From an uncultured Bacillota bacterium (GTDB taxonomy: Bacteria > Bacillota_I > Bacilli_A > RF39 > UBA660): 32,679 nt of DNA. The DNA lies in the NCBI GenBank assembly GCA_947246355.1, contig CAMXQX010000006.1, forward strand, positions 1 to 32,679, given 5' to 3'. Under the pieces are notes generated by a model that was given only the letters and a program-made list of their open reading frames with translations, was not told the DNA's origin and searched no databases. Of the stretch, positions 1 to 8,459 are shown piece by piece. Both the position numbers and the translations under genes were made by a program. Numbering within the stretch: position 1 is the first letter of the stretch; each line of letters opens with the position of its first letter.

Positions 1-29
1 ATACTTCTCTTTTTTCCTATTTCCTTCTT

Positions 30-63
30 CCAAACAAAAAAAGAAGATTTTTTTCTTCTTTTC
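30..63 (-). terminator. Probable intrinsic terminator of the comN-to-permease operon
   Basis: Read on the minus strand, an AT-rich stem of about 9 bp (AAAAGAAGA / TCTTCTTTT) with an A-rich loop is followed by a T run. It lies about 30 bases after the stop of the last gene of the operon. The stem is weak because it has almost no G or C, so the call is moderate. Confidence 0.5.
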
Positions 64-94
64 CTTTAGTTATCCATATGTTTTACAAAATCAT

Positions 95-1156
95 CTATGC
101 CTCTTTTTGTTTCATATCTTCGATTTTATCACTAATATCCTCTTTAAAAAACTTAATGGTTGCAATAAGAATCACGGCAAGTGGGAAAGAAATCATAATC
201 CCAAAAATACCGAGTAACTTTCCTCCTACAAAGACAGATAAAATAACAATTAAAGGATGTACATTATTACTTTTTCCATAGACAAGAGGATTAATTACAT
301 AACCATCAACAAGAGATAAAATGGCAAAAGTAATGACCGTTCGAACAAATAAAGCAGGACTAATCACAAAAGCAGTTACCGCCGCAACGACATTGGTAAT
401 CATTCCTCCAAAATAAGGAATTAAGACACCAATCATGGCAAGAACACCTAGAAGAATCGCATTAGGGTGTCCAATCACAACGTAAGCAAGACCATATTCA
501 ACGACCGTAATCAGCATTACTTTCATAATTCCCACTAAATAATTCTTCATCTCTTTATCTAGAATACGCACATATTGGAAAGCCCTTTTCGATTTTCTTT
601 TTAAAAGTCTTTTTGTTTTCTTTCGTATATCTTCCATATCCACCAAAAGATAAATAGCTGCTGAAAAGGCAATAACAGCGGTTGCTATATAATCCATCGA
701 AACATTAATTACTTTAGTAACACCATTCGTCGCATACTTTCCCACATTTTTAATAATATCATTGAAAGTGGTCATTAGTGTTTCTTGCAGATTTCCAAAC
801 TCAATATCACTGTTCATCGAAAACTCTTTTACAAAAGTAATGAGTGTATTGACCAAACTAATAATCTGATCAAATAAAAGAGGAACAACAAGCCCCACAA
901 TGAGAGCTATCACACCAAGGACCACAAAAAGAACAACGCCAACAGCCACTGGCTTTGGAATCTTTTTATCCATTAAAAATCGTAAGAAAGGGTAAAGGGC
1001 ATACGCAACAATAAAGGCTAAGAAGAAAGGCAAAGCCATCTTCGAAATTTTGCCCACTACTCCTAACCATAAATTGCCTGTATGGTACATCAAATAAATT
1101 ATAAGGGCAATTAACCCCACATTGATTAATTTAAAATCCAACTTATCTTTTATCAT
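95..1156 (-). CDS. AI-2E family (PurR/TqsA/YdbI-like) membrane protein
   Basis: A 353-residue polytopic membrane protein of the AI-2E/UPF0118 family. Hydrophobic segments lie near residues 10-30, 35-55, 63-85, 150-172, 205-228, 232-260, 265-285 and 305-335, with a hydrophilic amphipathic stretch around 85-145, which is the usual family pattern. The conserved core after residue 230 (GVLIPYFGGMITN) fits the family. Some members export quorum signals or exchange sodium for protons; which substrate this one moves cannot be told from sequence. Its start overlaps the dtd stop by 4 bases (ATGA), so it is probably translationally coupled as the last gene of the comN-secDF-relA-dtd operon. Confidence 0.85.
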   Translation of the reverse strand: MIKDKLDFKLINVGLIALIIYLMYHTGNLWLGVVGKISKMALPFFLAFIVAYALYPFLRFLMDKKIPKPVAVGVVLFVVLGVIALIVGLVVPLLFDQIISLVNTLITFVKEFSMNSDIEFGNLQETLMTTFNDIIKNVGKYATNGVTKVINVSMDYIATAVIAFSAAIYLLVDMEDIRKKTKRLLKRKSKRAFQYVRILDKEMKNYLVGIMKVMLITVVEYGLAYVVIGHPNAILLGVLAMIGVLIPYFGGMITNVVAAVTAFVISPALFVRTVITFAILSLVDGYVINPLVYGKSNNVHPLIVILSVFVGGKLLGIFGIMISFPLAVILIATIKFFKEDISDKIEDMKQKEA

Positions 1157-1596
1157 TTTTTCCTACTTTCTAGTAAAATCGTAACAGGTCCATCATTGGT
1201 GAGAGATACTTGCATATCTTCCCCAAAAATACCTGTTTCTACTTTACAATCTTTTTTTAATTCTTGAAGAAAAGCATCATAGAGAGATGAAGCAAGAGCA
1301 CCTTTCATACTTCTTGTATAACTGGGGCGATTTCCATGACTTGTATCCGCATAAAGCGTAAACTGCGAAATACTTAAAATACTTCCCTTTACTTCTAGTA
1401 TACTCTTATTCATCACACCATTTTCATCATTAAATATTCTTAAATGAAGAATCTTATTCGCTAAAAAGAAAACATCATCCATCGTATCCTCTACTTCAAA
1501 ACCAACGAGTAAAACCATACCTTTCTCAATTTCTGCAACGACTTTCTTCCTAATTTCTACTTTGGCTTCTAAGCTCCTTTGTACTAAAACTCTCAT
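1153..1596 (-). CDS. dtd: D-aminoacyl-tRNA deacylase
   Basis: This 147-residue protein has the normal length of Dtd, the cytosolic enzyme that hydrolyses D-amino acids (and mischarged glycine) from tRNA. The two diagnostic motifs are present: SQFTLYAD near residues 77-84, which supplies the oxyanion-hole region, and NDGPVT near 133-138, which contains the Gly-cisPro pair used for chiral proofreading. It overlaps the relA stop by 4 bases and the next gene start by 4 bases, so it sits in a coupled chain. The relA-dtd pairing is a widely conserved Firmicutes arrangement. Confidence 0.96.
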   Translation of the reverse strand: MRVLVQRSLEAKVEIRKKVVAEIEKGMVLLVGFEVEDTMDDVFFLANKILHLRIFNDENGVMNKSILEVKGSILSISQFTLYADTSHGNRPSYTRSMKGALASSLYDAFLQELKKDCKVETGIFGEDMQVSLTNDGPVTILLESRKK

Positions 1597-3746
1597 TGCA
1601 CTGTCCTTTGGATATCCATAATCTCTGGAAGTGTTTTCACATCGTTTTCAAATTTCAAAGCTTTCTCCCTTCCTTGTACCAACACGGTTAAGGTAAGCAA
1701 ATTATAATCCATATTAGGAAGTAATTGCACATTTTGAACAGAGAGATTATTATTCGAAGCAATCTTTAAAATGGAGAGTAGAACATCATCTTTTTTTAAA
1801 GTATGAAGGAAAAATTCACAAGGGTATTTATTTTCAATTTCTGTATTCCAAGCAACGGCAATAATCCGTTCTTCTAAATCTTTTACATTAGGGCAAATGC
1901 TTCTATGCACTGTAATTCCATTTCCCTTGGTAATATAGCCAACGATATCCTCTCCAGGAAGTGGCTTACAACAGGATGCAACATTCACCTTAATTTCATC
2001 AATTCCACTTACCACAATGTCCGTTTTTACACTAGGTGTATCAACGGTTCCATTCTGTTTTTTCTTTAAAATACTTTCCTCTATAGGAATTTTTCCATTG
2101 GTTTGATAACTTAAAACAGCACTGGTTGTTATTTTATTGCTTCCAATAGCTATATAGAGTTGCTCTACGTTTTCTACTTTAAAATAGGTAAGGACTTCTT
2201 TTATATTTTCCTCTTTTAGAAAATCGATAATACTTATTTTTTTCCTTCTGAGTTCTTCTTTTAAAATTTCTTCTCCTTTTTTTAAGTAATCTTCTTGCGA
2301 TATTTTATTAAAAAACGCTTTAATCTTATTTCGTGCTTGGTTGGTTTTTACCATGTTTAACCATTCTCTACTAGGACCAATACTATTTTTATTGGTATTG
2401 ATTTTAACAATATCGTCCGTTTTTAATTCGTAGTTTAATGGAACAATCGTATCATTGACAATCGCACCTACCATTTTATCACCGATATCGCTATGAACTC
2501 GATAAGCAAAGTCAATAGGAGTTGAACCCATCGGAAGCTCAATGACATCACCATTGGGTGTAAACACATAAATATTTTCATTCAAAAAATCATTTTTAAC
2601 GGTACTTACAAATTCCTCATCGGTCATCTCCTCTTTTTGTAGTTCAATAATCGAACGATAAAATTGTAATTTTTGTTCCATTACATTTTTCATGAGTTTT
2701 CCTACATTGTTCGCATTGTTTTCTTTATACGCCCAATGAGAAGCAATACCACGTTCTGCAATTTCATCCATTTCATAGGTACGAATTTGGATTTCATAAA
2801 GTTGTTCATTTTCTCCAAAAACAGTGGTATGTAGAGACTGGTACATATTGGCTTTCGGCATGGCTATATAATCTTTAAACCGTTTGGGAACGGGTTTATA
2901 TTTTCCGTGAATTAGTCCAAGAGCGTGGTAGCACTCCTCTTTTGTATCGACAAAGACACGCAGAGCCAAAATATCATAAATATCACTCATTTTCTTGCCC
3001 TTATCCAATTTTTTATAAATGCTAGAAATACTTTTAGAGCGCCCTTTTATCTCATGCTTGACCCCTGCTTCTTTTAAAAGAAGAGAAACTTGATTCATCA
3101 TTTTTTTGACATCGCTATCTCGCTCTAATTTGGACTTATTTAATTGTTCAACGATAGAAAAATAAACATCTGGTTTCAAATATCGTAAACACAAATCCTC
3201 CATTTCTCCTTTTATCCTGCTCATACCAAGACGATTGGCAATGGGAATAAAGATTTCCTGTGTTTCTAACGCTTTTTCCTTTTGTTTTTTTAAAGGAAGG
3301 CCAAAGAGAGTTCGCATATTGTGCAAGCGAGATGCCAGTTTAATTAAAATCACACGTACATCATCGGATAACCCTACTAAAATTTTTCTTTGCACTTCTA
3401 CTTTTTCATTACTTGTTGGTGTAAAAGTCAATTGATTGATTTTATAAAGACCTGTAACAATAGAAGCAATGTCTTTTCCAAATTCTTGTTCAAACTGTGG
3501 ATTTTCTATTGCATTTACCTCATGAAGCAAAGCAGCACAAATGGTTTCCACATTTTGCTTACTATCTGCTAAAATCTTCGCCACTTCTAAAGGATGAACA
3601 ATAAAATCTTCCCCTGTTCGTCTTTTTTCCCCTGCATGATATTTTTTGGCATATTCATAAGCTTTTTCAATTAATTTTATATCTTCTTCCTTTGTATTAT
3701 ACGTCTTCACCATTTCGGTTAATGTTTCCAATGTACTCATTTCCAT
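1593..3746 (-). CDS. relA: RelA/SpoT-family (p)ppGpp synthetase with degenerate hydrolase site
   Basis: At 717 residues this is a full-length long RSH. Order: HD-type hydrolase domain (about 20-170), synthetase domain (about 225-340), TGS (about 390-450), helical region, zinc-finger region with a CC motif (ASCCKPLPG ... HRSICPN, near 585-620) and a C-terminal ACT domain. The synthetase motifs look intact: RFKDYIAMPKANMYQSLHTT and EIQIRTYEMDEIAE. The hydrolase domain keeps the Arg and first His (RRTGEDFIVHP) and the second His (H75) but reads LLHEVNAIE where the family has HDVVEDT, and KLASRLHN where it has KLADRLHN. Metal-ligand positions D78, E81, D82 and D144 (S. dysgalactiae Rel numbering, from memory) are therefore E, A, I and S. 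I infer a synthetase that cannot degrade (p)ppGpp. The gene follows secDF by 7 bases. Confidence 0.95.
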   Translation of the reverse strand: MEMSTLETLTEMVKTYNTKEEDIKLIEKAYEYAKKYHAGEKRRTGEDFIVHPLEVAKILADSKQNVETICAALLHEVNAIENPQFEQEFGKDIASIVTGLYKINQLTFTPTSNEKVEVQRKILVGLSDDVRVILIKLASRLHNMRTLFGLPLKKQKEKALETQEIFIPIANRLGMSRIKGEMEDLCLRYLKPDVYFSIVEQLNKSKLERDSDVKKMMNQVSLLLKEAGVKHEIKGRSKSISSIYKKLDKGKKMSDIYDILALRVFVDTKEECYHALGLIHGKYKPVPKRFKDYIAMPKANMYQSLHTTVFGENEQLYEIQIRTYEMDEIAERGIASHWAYKENNANNVGKLMKNVMEQKLQFYRSIIELQKEEMTDEEFVSTVKNDFLNENIYVFTPNGDVIELPMGSTPIDFAYRVHSDIGDKMVGAIVNDTIVPLNYELKTDDIVKINTNKNSIGPSREWLNMVKTNQARNKIKAFFNKISQEDYLKKGEEILKEELRRKKISIIDFLKEENIKEVLTYFKVENVEQLYIAIGSNKITTSAVLSYQTNGKIPIEESILKKKQNGTVDTPSVKTDIVVSGIDEIKVNVASCCKPLPGEDIVGYITKGNGITVHRSICPNVKDLEERIIAVAWNTEIENKYPCEFFLHTLKKDDVLLSILKIASNNNLSVQNVQLLPNMDYNLLTLTVLVQGREKALKFENDVKTLPEIMDIQRTVQ

Positions 3747-3753
3747 AATGCAC

Positions 3754-5985
3754 CTAGGAATTAATTCCTTTTACTTTTAATTCTTCTTTTTCATCTAAGG
3801 CATACCACTTTTTCTTTTTCGGTTTTCCTATATTCTTTTTTTCCATATGAAACCATAGATAGGTTGCTATAAATAAAGAAGAGTACGAACCAACAAGTAA
3901 ACCAATAAACATAGCAATATTAAAGTTTACAATTTCACTACTTCCAAAAAGAAGTAAAGAGGCAATCGGTAACAATGTCGTAAGAGAAGTAAAGATATTT
4001 CGAGAAATGGTATTCGTAATGCTTTGGTTGACAATATTTTCAAGTTGTTCTTTTGTTTTTACTTTTTCTTCTTTCATGTCTTTATTACTACGAATCGCAT
4101 CAAAAACAACAATGGTATCATTAATCGAATAACCCAAAATGGATAGAATAGCCGCAATAAAAATCGTGGAAACTTCAAGCTTGAAAATGCTAAAGACAAT
4201 TACGACGAATAGAGCATCGTGTAAAAGGGTTAAAATGCTGGCCAGTGCATAATGGAAAGTAAAACGAATGGAAATATAAATGACAATACCAAAAAGGGCA
4301 AGAAGAAGTGAAAAGATAGCATTTTTTACTAAATCCTGTTTTACACGATTGGATACCACCCCTACATCTACAGAGGCATCGTATTTTTCTTTGAAATAAT
4401 TTTGCGTTGTAGTAATCTCTGCTTCCTCTAATGTATTATCAAGAATAATGGTATAAGTATCTTCTCCTTCTTTGGTGAACGTTTCCAATTTATAATCCAT
4501 AGAGGCAATATCGTTTTCTATCTCACTATTTGTTATCTTTTTTGCTGTATTGAAAGTAATGGAGGTTCCCCCTTTAAAATCAATCCCTAAATTTAATCCT
4601 TTTATCGTAAGAAAAATAGAACCAATAAAAAGCAAAATAGCTGTCATAAATGCGAATTTAGATTTATAAAGTGTCAAGCGATTGAACTTCTCCTTTACTT
4701 GGATAGAGCCAATAAAGAAACTTACTTTTTCATTAAAGCGGTTGCTTAAAACAAATTTAGTTGTAATATATCTTGTAAATAAAACCATGACAAACATTGT
4801 AACTACAATACTAATCATTAACATCGTCGCAAAGCCTTTGATGCTGCTTTCCCCAAAAATAAATAAAATGATAGCCGCAATGAGTGTTGTTACATTGGCA
4901 TCAATGACAGTAAGTAATGAATTTTTATTTCCTATTCGGTAAGCTTCCTTAAGTGACTTTCCATTTCGAAGTTCATCTTTGATACGAGCAAAATTAATGA
5001 CATTCGCATCCACCGCCATCCCAATTCCTAAAATCATAGCTGCAATACCTGGAAGAGTTAATACACCCCCCATAAGCCAAAAGATTGCAAAACTTAAGAA
5101 AGTATATATTAATAGGCTAAGGGATGCTAAGAATCCTGCAAAGCGGTAAGTCAAAATCATAACCAAGATCACAAGAATAAGTCCAATCACACCTGCTGTA
5201 AAGGTTTTATTTAGAGATGATTCTCCAAAAGAAGCATCCACGGTCTTCGATGAAATCTCTTTTAATTTGGTGGGAAGACTCCCTGAATTGATATTGCTTA
5301 CAAGTGTTTTTACTTCCTCTGTTGTAAAATTTCCCTGAATGATAACATCTGAGGAAAACGCTTCTCCTACACGAGCAGCAGATAAACACCTACTTCCCTC
5401 ATTTCCACAAGAGGCACTTTCTTTAGCGTAAGAATCAACCCCCTCTTCAAAATCAATCCAAATCACAATGGTATTGTTACTTCTTTTGCTAATTTCCTTG
5501 GTTACCTCATAAAATTTTGTTTTGTTCTTGATTTGAAGCGATACAGCGGGTTTGCCTTTATCGTCGGTCCCTACTTTCGCACTCTTAATCACATCCGCTG
5601 TCATTAAAAGATTGTCCCTAGTGTCTCTAAATGTTAAAGATGCCACTTGACTTAAATTTTTTCTTGCTTCTTCAGGACTTTTGACACCAGCTAATTGTAC
5701 GCGAATACGATTATCCCCTTCTATTTGAATGACAGGTTCTGCGACTCCATATTCATCAATTCTTCTAGCAATCGTTTTATACGTACTATCTACCATGGAA
5801 GCATCCAGTTTTTCCTCTGTTAAACTTTCAACTTCATAAAGAATCTCAAAACCTCCTTGTAGGTCAAGTCCAAATTTTAAATTTTTAAAGAGAATGGGAG
5901 TCAAAAAGCCAACCACTCCAATTAAAATAATGAAAAGAAACCAATACTTTAGGGTACTTTCTTTTGTTTCTTGTTTTTTCTTCAT
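3754..5985 (-). CDS. secDF: Protein translocase subunit SecDF (fused)
   Basis: A single 743-residue polypeptide joins SecD and SecF, as in Bacillus. It uses the proton gradient to help pull secreted proteins out of the SecYEG channel. SecD part: TM1 near 10-30, GLDLQGGFEILYEV, the large extracytoplasmic domain, then TM2-6 with GMAVDANVINFARIKDEL. SecF part from about 440: TM, GIDFKGGTSITF, then TM segments with LGYSINDTIVVFDAIR. I start at the seventh codon of the ORF because a GAGGAG sequence lies 7 bases ahead of that ATG and none precedes the first. That Shine-Dalgarno is inside the last codons of comN, one base away, so translation is probably coupled. A Cys pair (CGNEGSRC) sits in the outer domain, unusual but not disqualifying. 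Confidence 0.96.
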   Translation of the reverse strand: MKKKQETKESTLKYWFLFIILIGVVGFLTPILFKNLKFGLDLQGGFEILYEVESLTEEKLDASMVDSTYKTIARRIDEYGVAEPVIQIEGDNRIRVQLAGVKSPEEARKNLSQVASLTFRDTRDNLLMTADVIKSAKVGTDDKGKPAVSLQIKNKTKFYEVTKEISKRSNNTIVIWIDFEEGVDSYAKESASCGNEGSRCLSAARVGEAFSSDVIIQGNFTTEEVKTLVSNINSGSLPTKLKEISSKTVDASFGESSLNKTFTAGVIGLILVILVMILTYRFAGFLASLSLLIYTFLSFAIFWLMGGVLTLPGIAAMILGIGMAVDANVINFARIKDELRNGKSLKEAYRIGNKNSLLTVIDANVTTLIAAIILFIFGESSIKGFATMLMISIVVTMFVMVLFTRYITTKFVLSNRFNEKVSFFIGSIQVKEKFNRLTLYKSKFAFMTAILLFIGSIFLTIKGLNLGIDFKGGTSITFNTAKKITNSEIENDIASMDYKLETFTKEGEDTYTIILDNTLEEAEITTTQNYFKEKYDASVDVGVVSNRVKQDLVKNAIFSLLLALFGIVIYISIRFTFHYALASILTLLHDALFVVIVFSIFKLEVSTIFIAAILSILGYSINDTIVVFDAIRSNKDMKEEKVKTKEQLENIVNQSITNTISRNIFTSLTTLLPIASLLLFGSSEIVNFNIAMFIGLLVGSYSSLFIATYLWFHMEKKNIGKPKKKKWYALDEKEELKVKGINS

Positions 5986-5986
5986 G

Positions 5987-6268
5987 CTACATCTCCTCTT
6001 CATTGAAATAAATCGTTCTATTGCGCCTATTCAGCTTTTCTTTTAAATAGGCATCAATTTCTCTTTCTTCTGCGTTTAATACATCCGCAACCATTTCATA
6101 CAAAAGTAAGTTTTTAGCTCTTACCCATTTGACTTCTTTTAAGTAGTTCCATATATCTTCTTCTTTGATATAAGGATATCCATCTCGATGCATTTCTTCT
6201 TGTTTTGTATGTAAAGCTGGTTTAATACGACGATATAAATCCTCTACTGTTTCAAACTCCAAATCCAT
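5987..6268 (-). CDS. comN: ComN-like post-transcriptional regulator
   Basis: A 93-residue acidic, helical, cytosolic protein without membrane segments. Its size, sequence style (start of the form VEDLYRRIKPAL, then YIKEEDIWNYLKEVKW) and position between spoVB and secDF match the Bacillus ComN (YrzD) family, which in B. subtilis promotes comE mRNA accumulation/localisation. Whether it has this role here is unknown, since no competence gene is in the window; I assign family, not function. The RBS is GAGGAGG five bases before the ATG. It opens the operon that runs through the AI-2E-type permease. Confidence 0.8.
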   Translation of the reverse strand: MDLEFETVEDLYRRIKPALHTKQEEMHRDGYPYIKEEDIWNYLKEVKWVRAKNLLLYEMVADVLNAEEREIDAYLKEKLNRRNRTIYFNEEEM

Positions 6269-6313
6269 AAAAGCCTCCTCACTTTAATAAAAAAATATTT
6301 ATTTCATATCATT

Positions 6314-6337
6314 ATTATATATGAAAAAAGTTTTTTT
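6314..6337 (-). promoter_or_regulatory. Possible promoter of the comN-secDF-relA operon
   Basis: On the minus strand a TATAAT (plus 6314-6319) lies about 45 bases ahead of the comN start. Seventeen bases further upstream only a poor -35 (TTTTAA) is seen and there is no TG before the -10. The divergent spoVB promoter must lie in the same 92-base gap but I cannot pick it out. Confidence 0.35.
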
Positions 6338-6360
6338 TAAAAGATTTCAAAGGTGATTAA

Positions 6361-7650
6361 ATGAAAAAAAGTAAATTTATAAGATCCACTCTTATTTTAA
6401 TGGTTGGGGGAATGATGACAAAACTCCTTGGAATGCTTATTCGTATCATCACATCCCGCCTTCTTGGAAAAACGGGTATGGGAATTTATAGTCTTTTGTC
6501 TCCAACATTCATGCTACTCATCACCTTCGCTCAACTTGGTTTTCCAGTAGCTATCTCAAAATTGGTCTCCGAAGATACTAAAAACAATAAAAAATTGGTT
6601 TTGGGTCTTATTCCAATTAGTCTTTTTTTAAACGCTTGTATTTTTCTTTTATTATGGATTTTAGCTCCTTTCCTTAGTACCTATCTTCTTCATGAGAAAA
6701 GATGTATATATGCCATTATTTGTATGGGATTCGTTCTTCCCTTTATTTCTATTTCATCGATTTTAAGAGGATATTTTTTTGGAAAGGAGCGTGTTATTCC
6801 ACACGTGATTTCCAATATATTGGAAGACGTAATTAAAATTGTCATCTTGCTTATTTTTCTACCCTTATTTTTAAAGAGGAGTATCGAAGCAGCGGTTGCT
6901 TTTGTTATATTTTCTAATCTTTTTTCAGAACTTTCCTCTATTTTTATCTTTTTAAGTTTACTTCCTAAAAAAAATATTCGCCTCTCTGATTTCATTCCTC
7001 GAAGGGAAAATATGAAGAGTGTTTTTTCCCTAAGTATTCCCTTAACAGGAAGTCGTATTATTGGCAATATTGGTTATTTTTTAGAACCTATTATTTTGAC
7101 CACGGTTTTAACTATTGTTGGCTATACCAATGGATACATTATTGATGAATATGGAATCTTAAGTGGGTTTGTTCTTCCTATTGTTCTTCTTCCTTCTTTT
7201 TTTACAGGGGCTTTATCACAGGCTTTAATTCCCGTGATTAGTAAAGCAACCGCCCATGGCGATAAAAAATATGCTCGCTTTAAAATAAAACAAGCCATTT
7301 TTCTATCCCTTATTATTGGTCTTTCTTTTACTGTCTTCCTAGAACTCTATCCTCATGTTTTACTAAATTTAATGTATCGAACTACAGAAGGAACTCTTTA
7401 TTTACGTGTGTTAGCGCCTTTTTGTCTTTTGCACTATATCCAAGCTCCCATTGCTAGTAGTCTCCAAGCAATGGGCAAAGCCAAAACCAGTATGAAAGCG
7501 ACTATCCTTGGAACAGTTACACGTATCACAGTTCTTTCCTTAGCTTCCTTTTTAAAGATTGGTCTTTGGCCGATTGTAATCGCAACCGTATCCAGTATGT
7601 GCATCACCACTCTATACGAAGCAAAAAAACTAAAAGAAAGTTTACTATAA
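6361..7650 (+). CDS. spoVB: SpoVB/MurJ-family polysaccharide (lipid) flippase
   Basis: A 429-residue MOP-superfamily membrane protein of the MATE/MurJ-like fold with about 12 hydrophobic segments. It opens with the typical KFIRSTLILMVGGMMTKLLGM segment, includes the loop PVAISKLVSEDTKNNK, and shows the repeated GxxGFVLPIVLLPSFFTGALSQALIPVISKA core seen in SpoVB. Such proteins flip lipid-linked peptidoglycan precursors or other polyprenyl sugars. It is slightly shorter than the B. subtilis protein (about 518 residues), mainly at the C-terminus. The name does not show that this organism sporulates. The RBS is AAAGGTG before the ATG. It is divergent from comN. Confidence 0.88.
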   Translation: MKKSKFIRSTLILMVGGMMTKLLGMLIRIITSRLLGKTGMGIYSLLSPTFMLLITFAQLGFPVAISKLVSEDTKNNKKLVLGLIPISLFLNACIFLLLWILAPFLSTYLLHEKRCIYAIICMGFVLPFISISSILRGYFFGKERVIPHVISNILEDVIKIVILLIFLPLFLKRSIEAAVAFVIFSNLFSELSSIFIFLSLLPKKNIRLSDFIPRRENMKSVFSLSIPLTGSRIIGNIGYFLEPIILTTVLTIVGYTNGYIIDEYGILSGFVLPIVLLPSFFTGALSQALIPVISKATAHGDKKYARFKIKQAIFLSLIIGLSFTVFLELYPHVLLNLMYRTTEGTLYLRVLAPFCLLHYIQAPIASSLQAMGKAKTSMKATILGTVTRITVLSLASFLKIGLWPIVIATVSSMCITTLYEAKKLKESLL

Positions 7651-7676
7651 AAAAATTAGCTCCACTTTGGAACTAA
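7649..7676 (-). terminator. Intrinsic terminator of the secreted-protein gene
   Basis: On the minus strand TTAGTTCCA-AAG-TGGAGCTAA forms a stem with one mismatch and is followed by TTTTTTTAT. It starts 8 bases after the stop of the minus gene, and the facing spoVB gene ends here too, so it may serve both strands. Confidence 0.7.
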
Positions 7677-7683
7677 GTCTTCT

Positions 7684-8388
7684 TTATCTTTTAATATAAA
7701 CCTTATTTTTATTGTTTAAATTATTTAATTGCCTTTGAATTTCTTCCTTTGTCATATACCCTTGGCTTGGAAAATAATCCCTCTCCTCTCCATAGCACAC
7801 TGAAAATTTAGTGGTAGGTTCTGGAGTATAGGTTACCGTAGATGTCTGATTTGCAGCATCAACAGTCCAATATTTTGTATATGTTTCATCCATAATTGTA
7901 GAAGAATAAGTCGAAATATCTGTCCAACCAATTATTTTTTCATCGACCCATTTAGAATCTATATAAGTTGCCGCATAAACATCAATACTCTTTTTATAAA
8001 TCTTAAACTGATTTTCTTCGTTTAAAATATCGACATACGCATCTGTTTGTGGCGTATAAGTATGTAAATATTTCGTTCGTTTGCTACTTAAAAAATCTTC
8101 TTTTGGCATTTGCAAAAATTCTATTATTTCATCAAAAGAATACGTGTCGTCCCAATGAAATTCCTCTTGTTTTTGACAGAAATAATACTTTGCTTCCCCG
8201 TTTGTTTCTACTTTAATTAACTTCTTATCCGATAAATCAACGAGATCTATATCTTCACATTCTATTCTATAATTTTCTTCTGTTTGCATCTTATCCTCGG
8301 CACTTACTTGCATCGATAAAGCACCACTTGTTAAAGCAAAGGTTGTCAACAACATGGCTTTTTTTAATGCTTTTTTATTGTTTTCCAT
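7684..8388 (-). CDS. Secreted protein of unknown function
   Basis: I do not recognise this 234-residue protein. It has a signal peptide: basic start (MENNKKALKKAM), hydrophobic core, and a likely cleavage at VSA-ED near residue 31. The mature part is acidic, rich in Tyr, Thr, Glu and Asp, with no further membrane segment, no lipobox and no sortase signal, so it is probably released. The start is set 18 codons inside the ORF because AAAGGAGAG lies 7 bases before this ATG and the signal peptide begins there. It is downstream of the CPBP protease gene on the same strand but has its own promoter. A relation between the two is possible but unproven. Confidence 0.75.
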   Translation of the reverse strand: MENNKKALKKAMLLTTFALTSGALSMQVSAEDKMQTEENYRIECEDIDLVDLSDKKLIKVETNGEAKYYFCQKQEEFHWDDTYSFDEIIEFLQMPKEDFLSSKRTKYLHTYTPQTDAYVDILNEENQFKIYKKSIDVYAATYIDSKWVDEKIIGWTDISTYSSTIMDETYTKYWTVDAANQTSTVTYTPEPTTKFSVCYGEERDYFPSQGYMTKEEIQRQLNNLNNKNKVYIKR

Positions 8389-8413
8389 TCTAAACTCTCC
8401 TTTTTGTCCATAT

Positions 8414-8442
8414 AGTGTAACATAGTTTTGAGGAAAATGCAA
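8414..8442 (-). promoter_or_regulatory. Promoter of the secreted-protein gene
   Basis: On the minus strand TTGCAT (plus 8437-8442), a 17-base spacer and TACACT (plus 8414-8419) preceded by TGT give an extended -10 promoter about 26 bases ahead of the chosen ATG. Confidence 0.6.
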
Positions 8443-8459
8443 ACGCTTTCTTCATTCCT

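Noticed and set aside
78-281. Plus-strand 67-residue ORF
   Set aside because: Shadow of the AI-2E-type permease gene; no RBS and no protein-like pattern.
6690-7067. Minus-strand 125-residue ORF
   Set aside because: Antisense to spoVB with no supported start.
6361-7650. Sporulation inferred from spoVB
   Set aside because: SpoVB-like flippases occur in non-sporulating relatives and no other sporulation gene is in the window.
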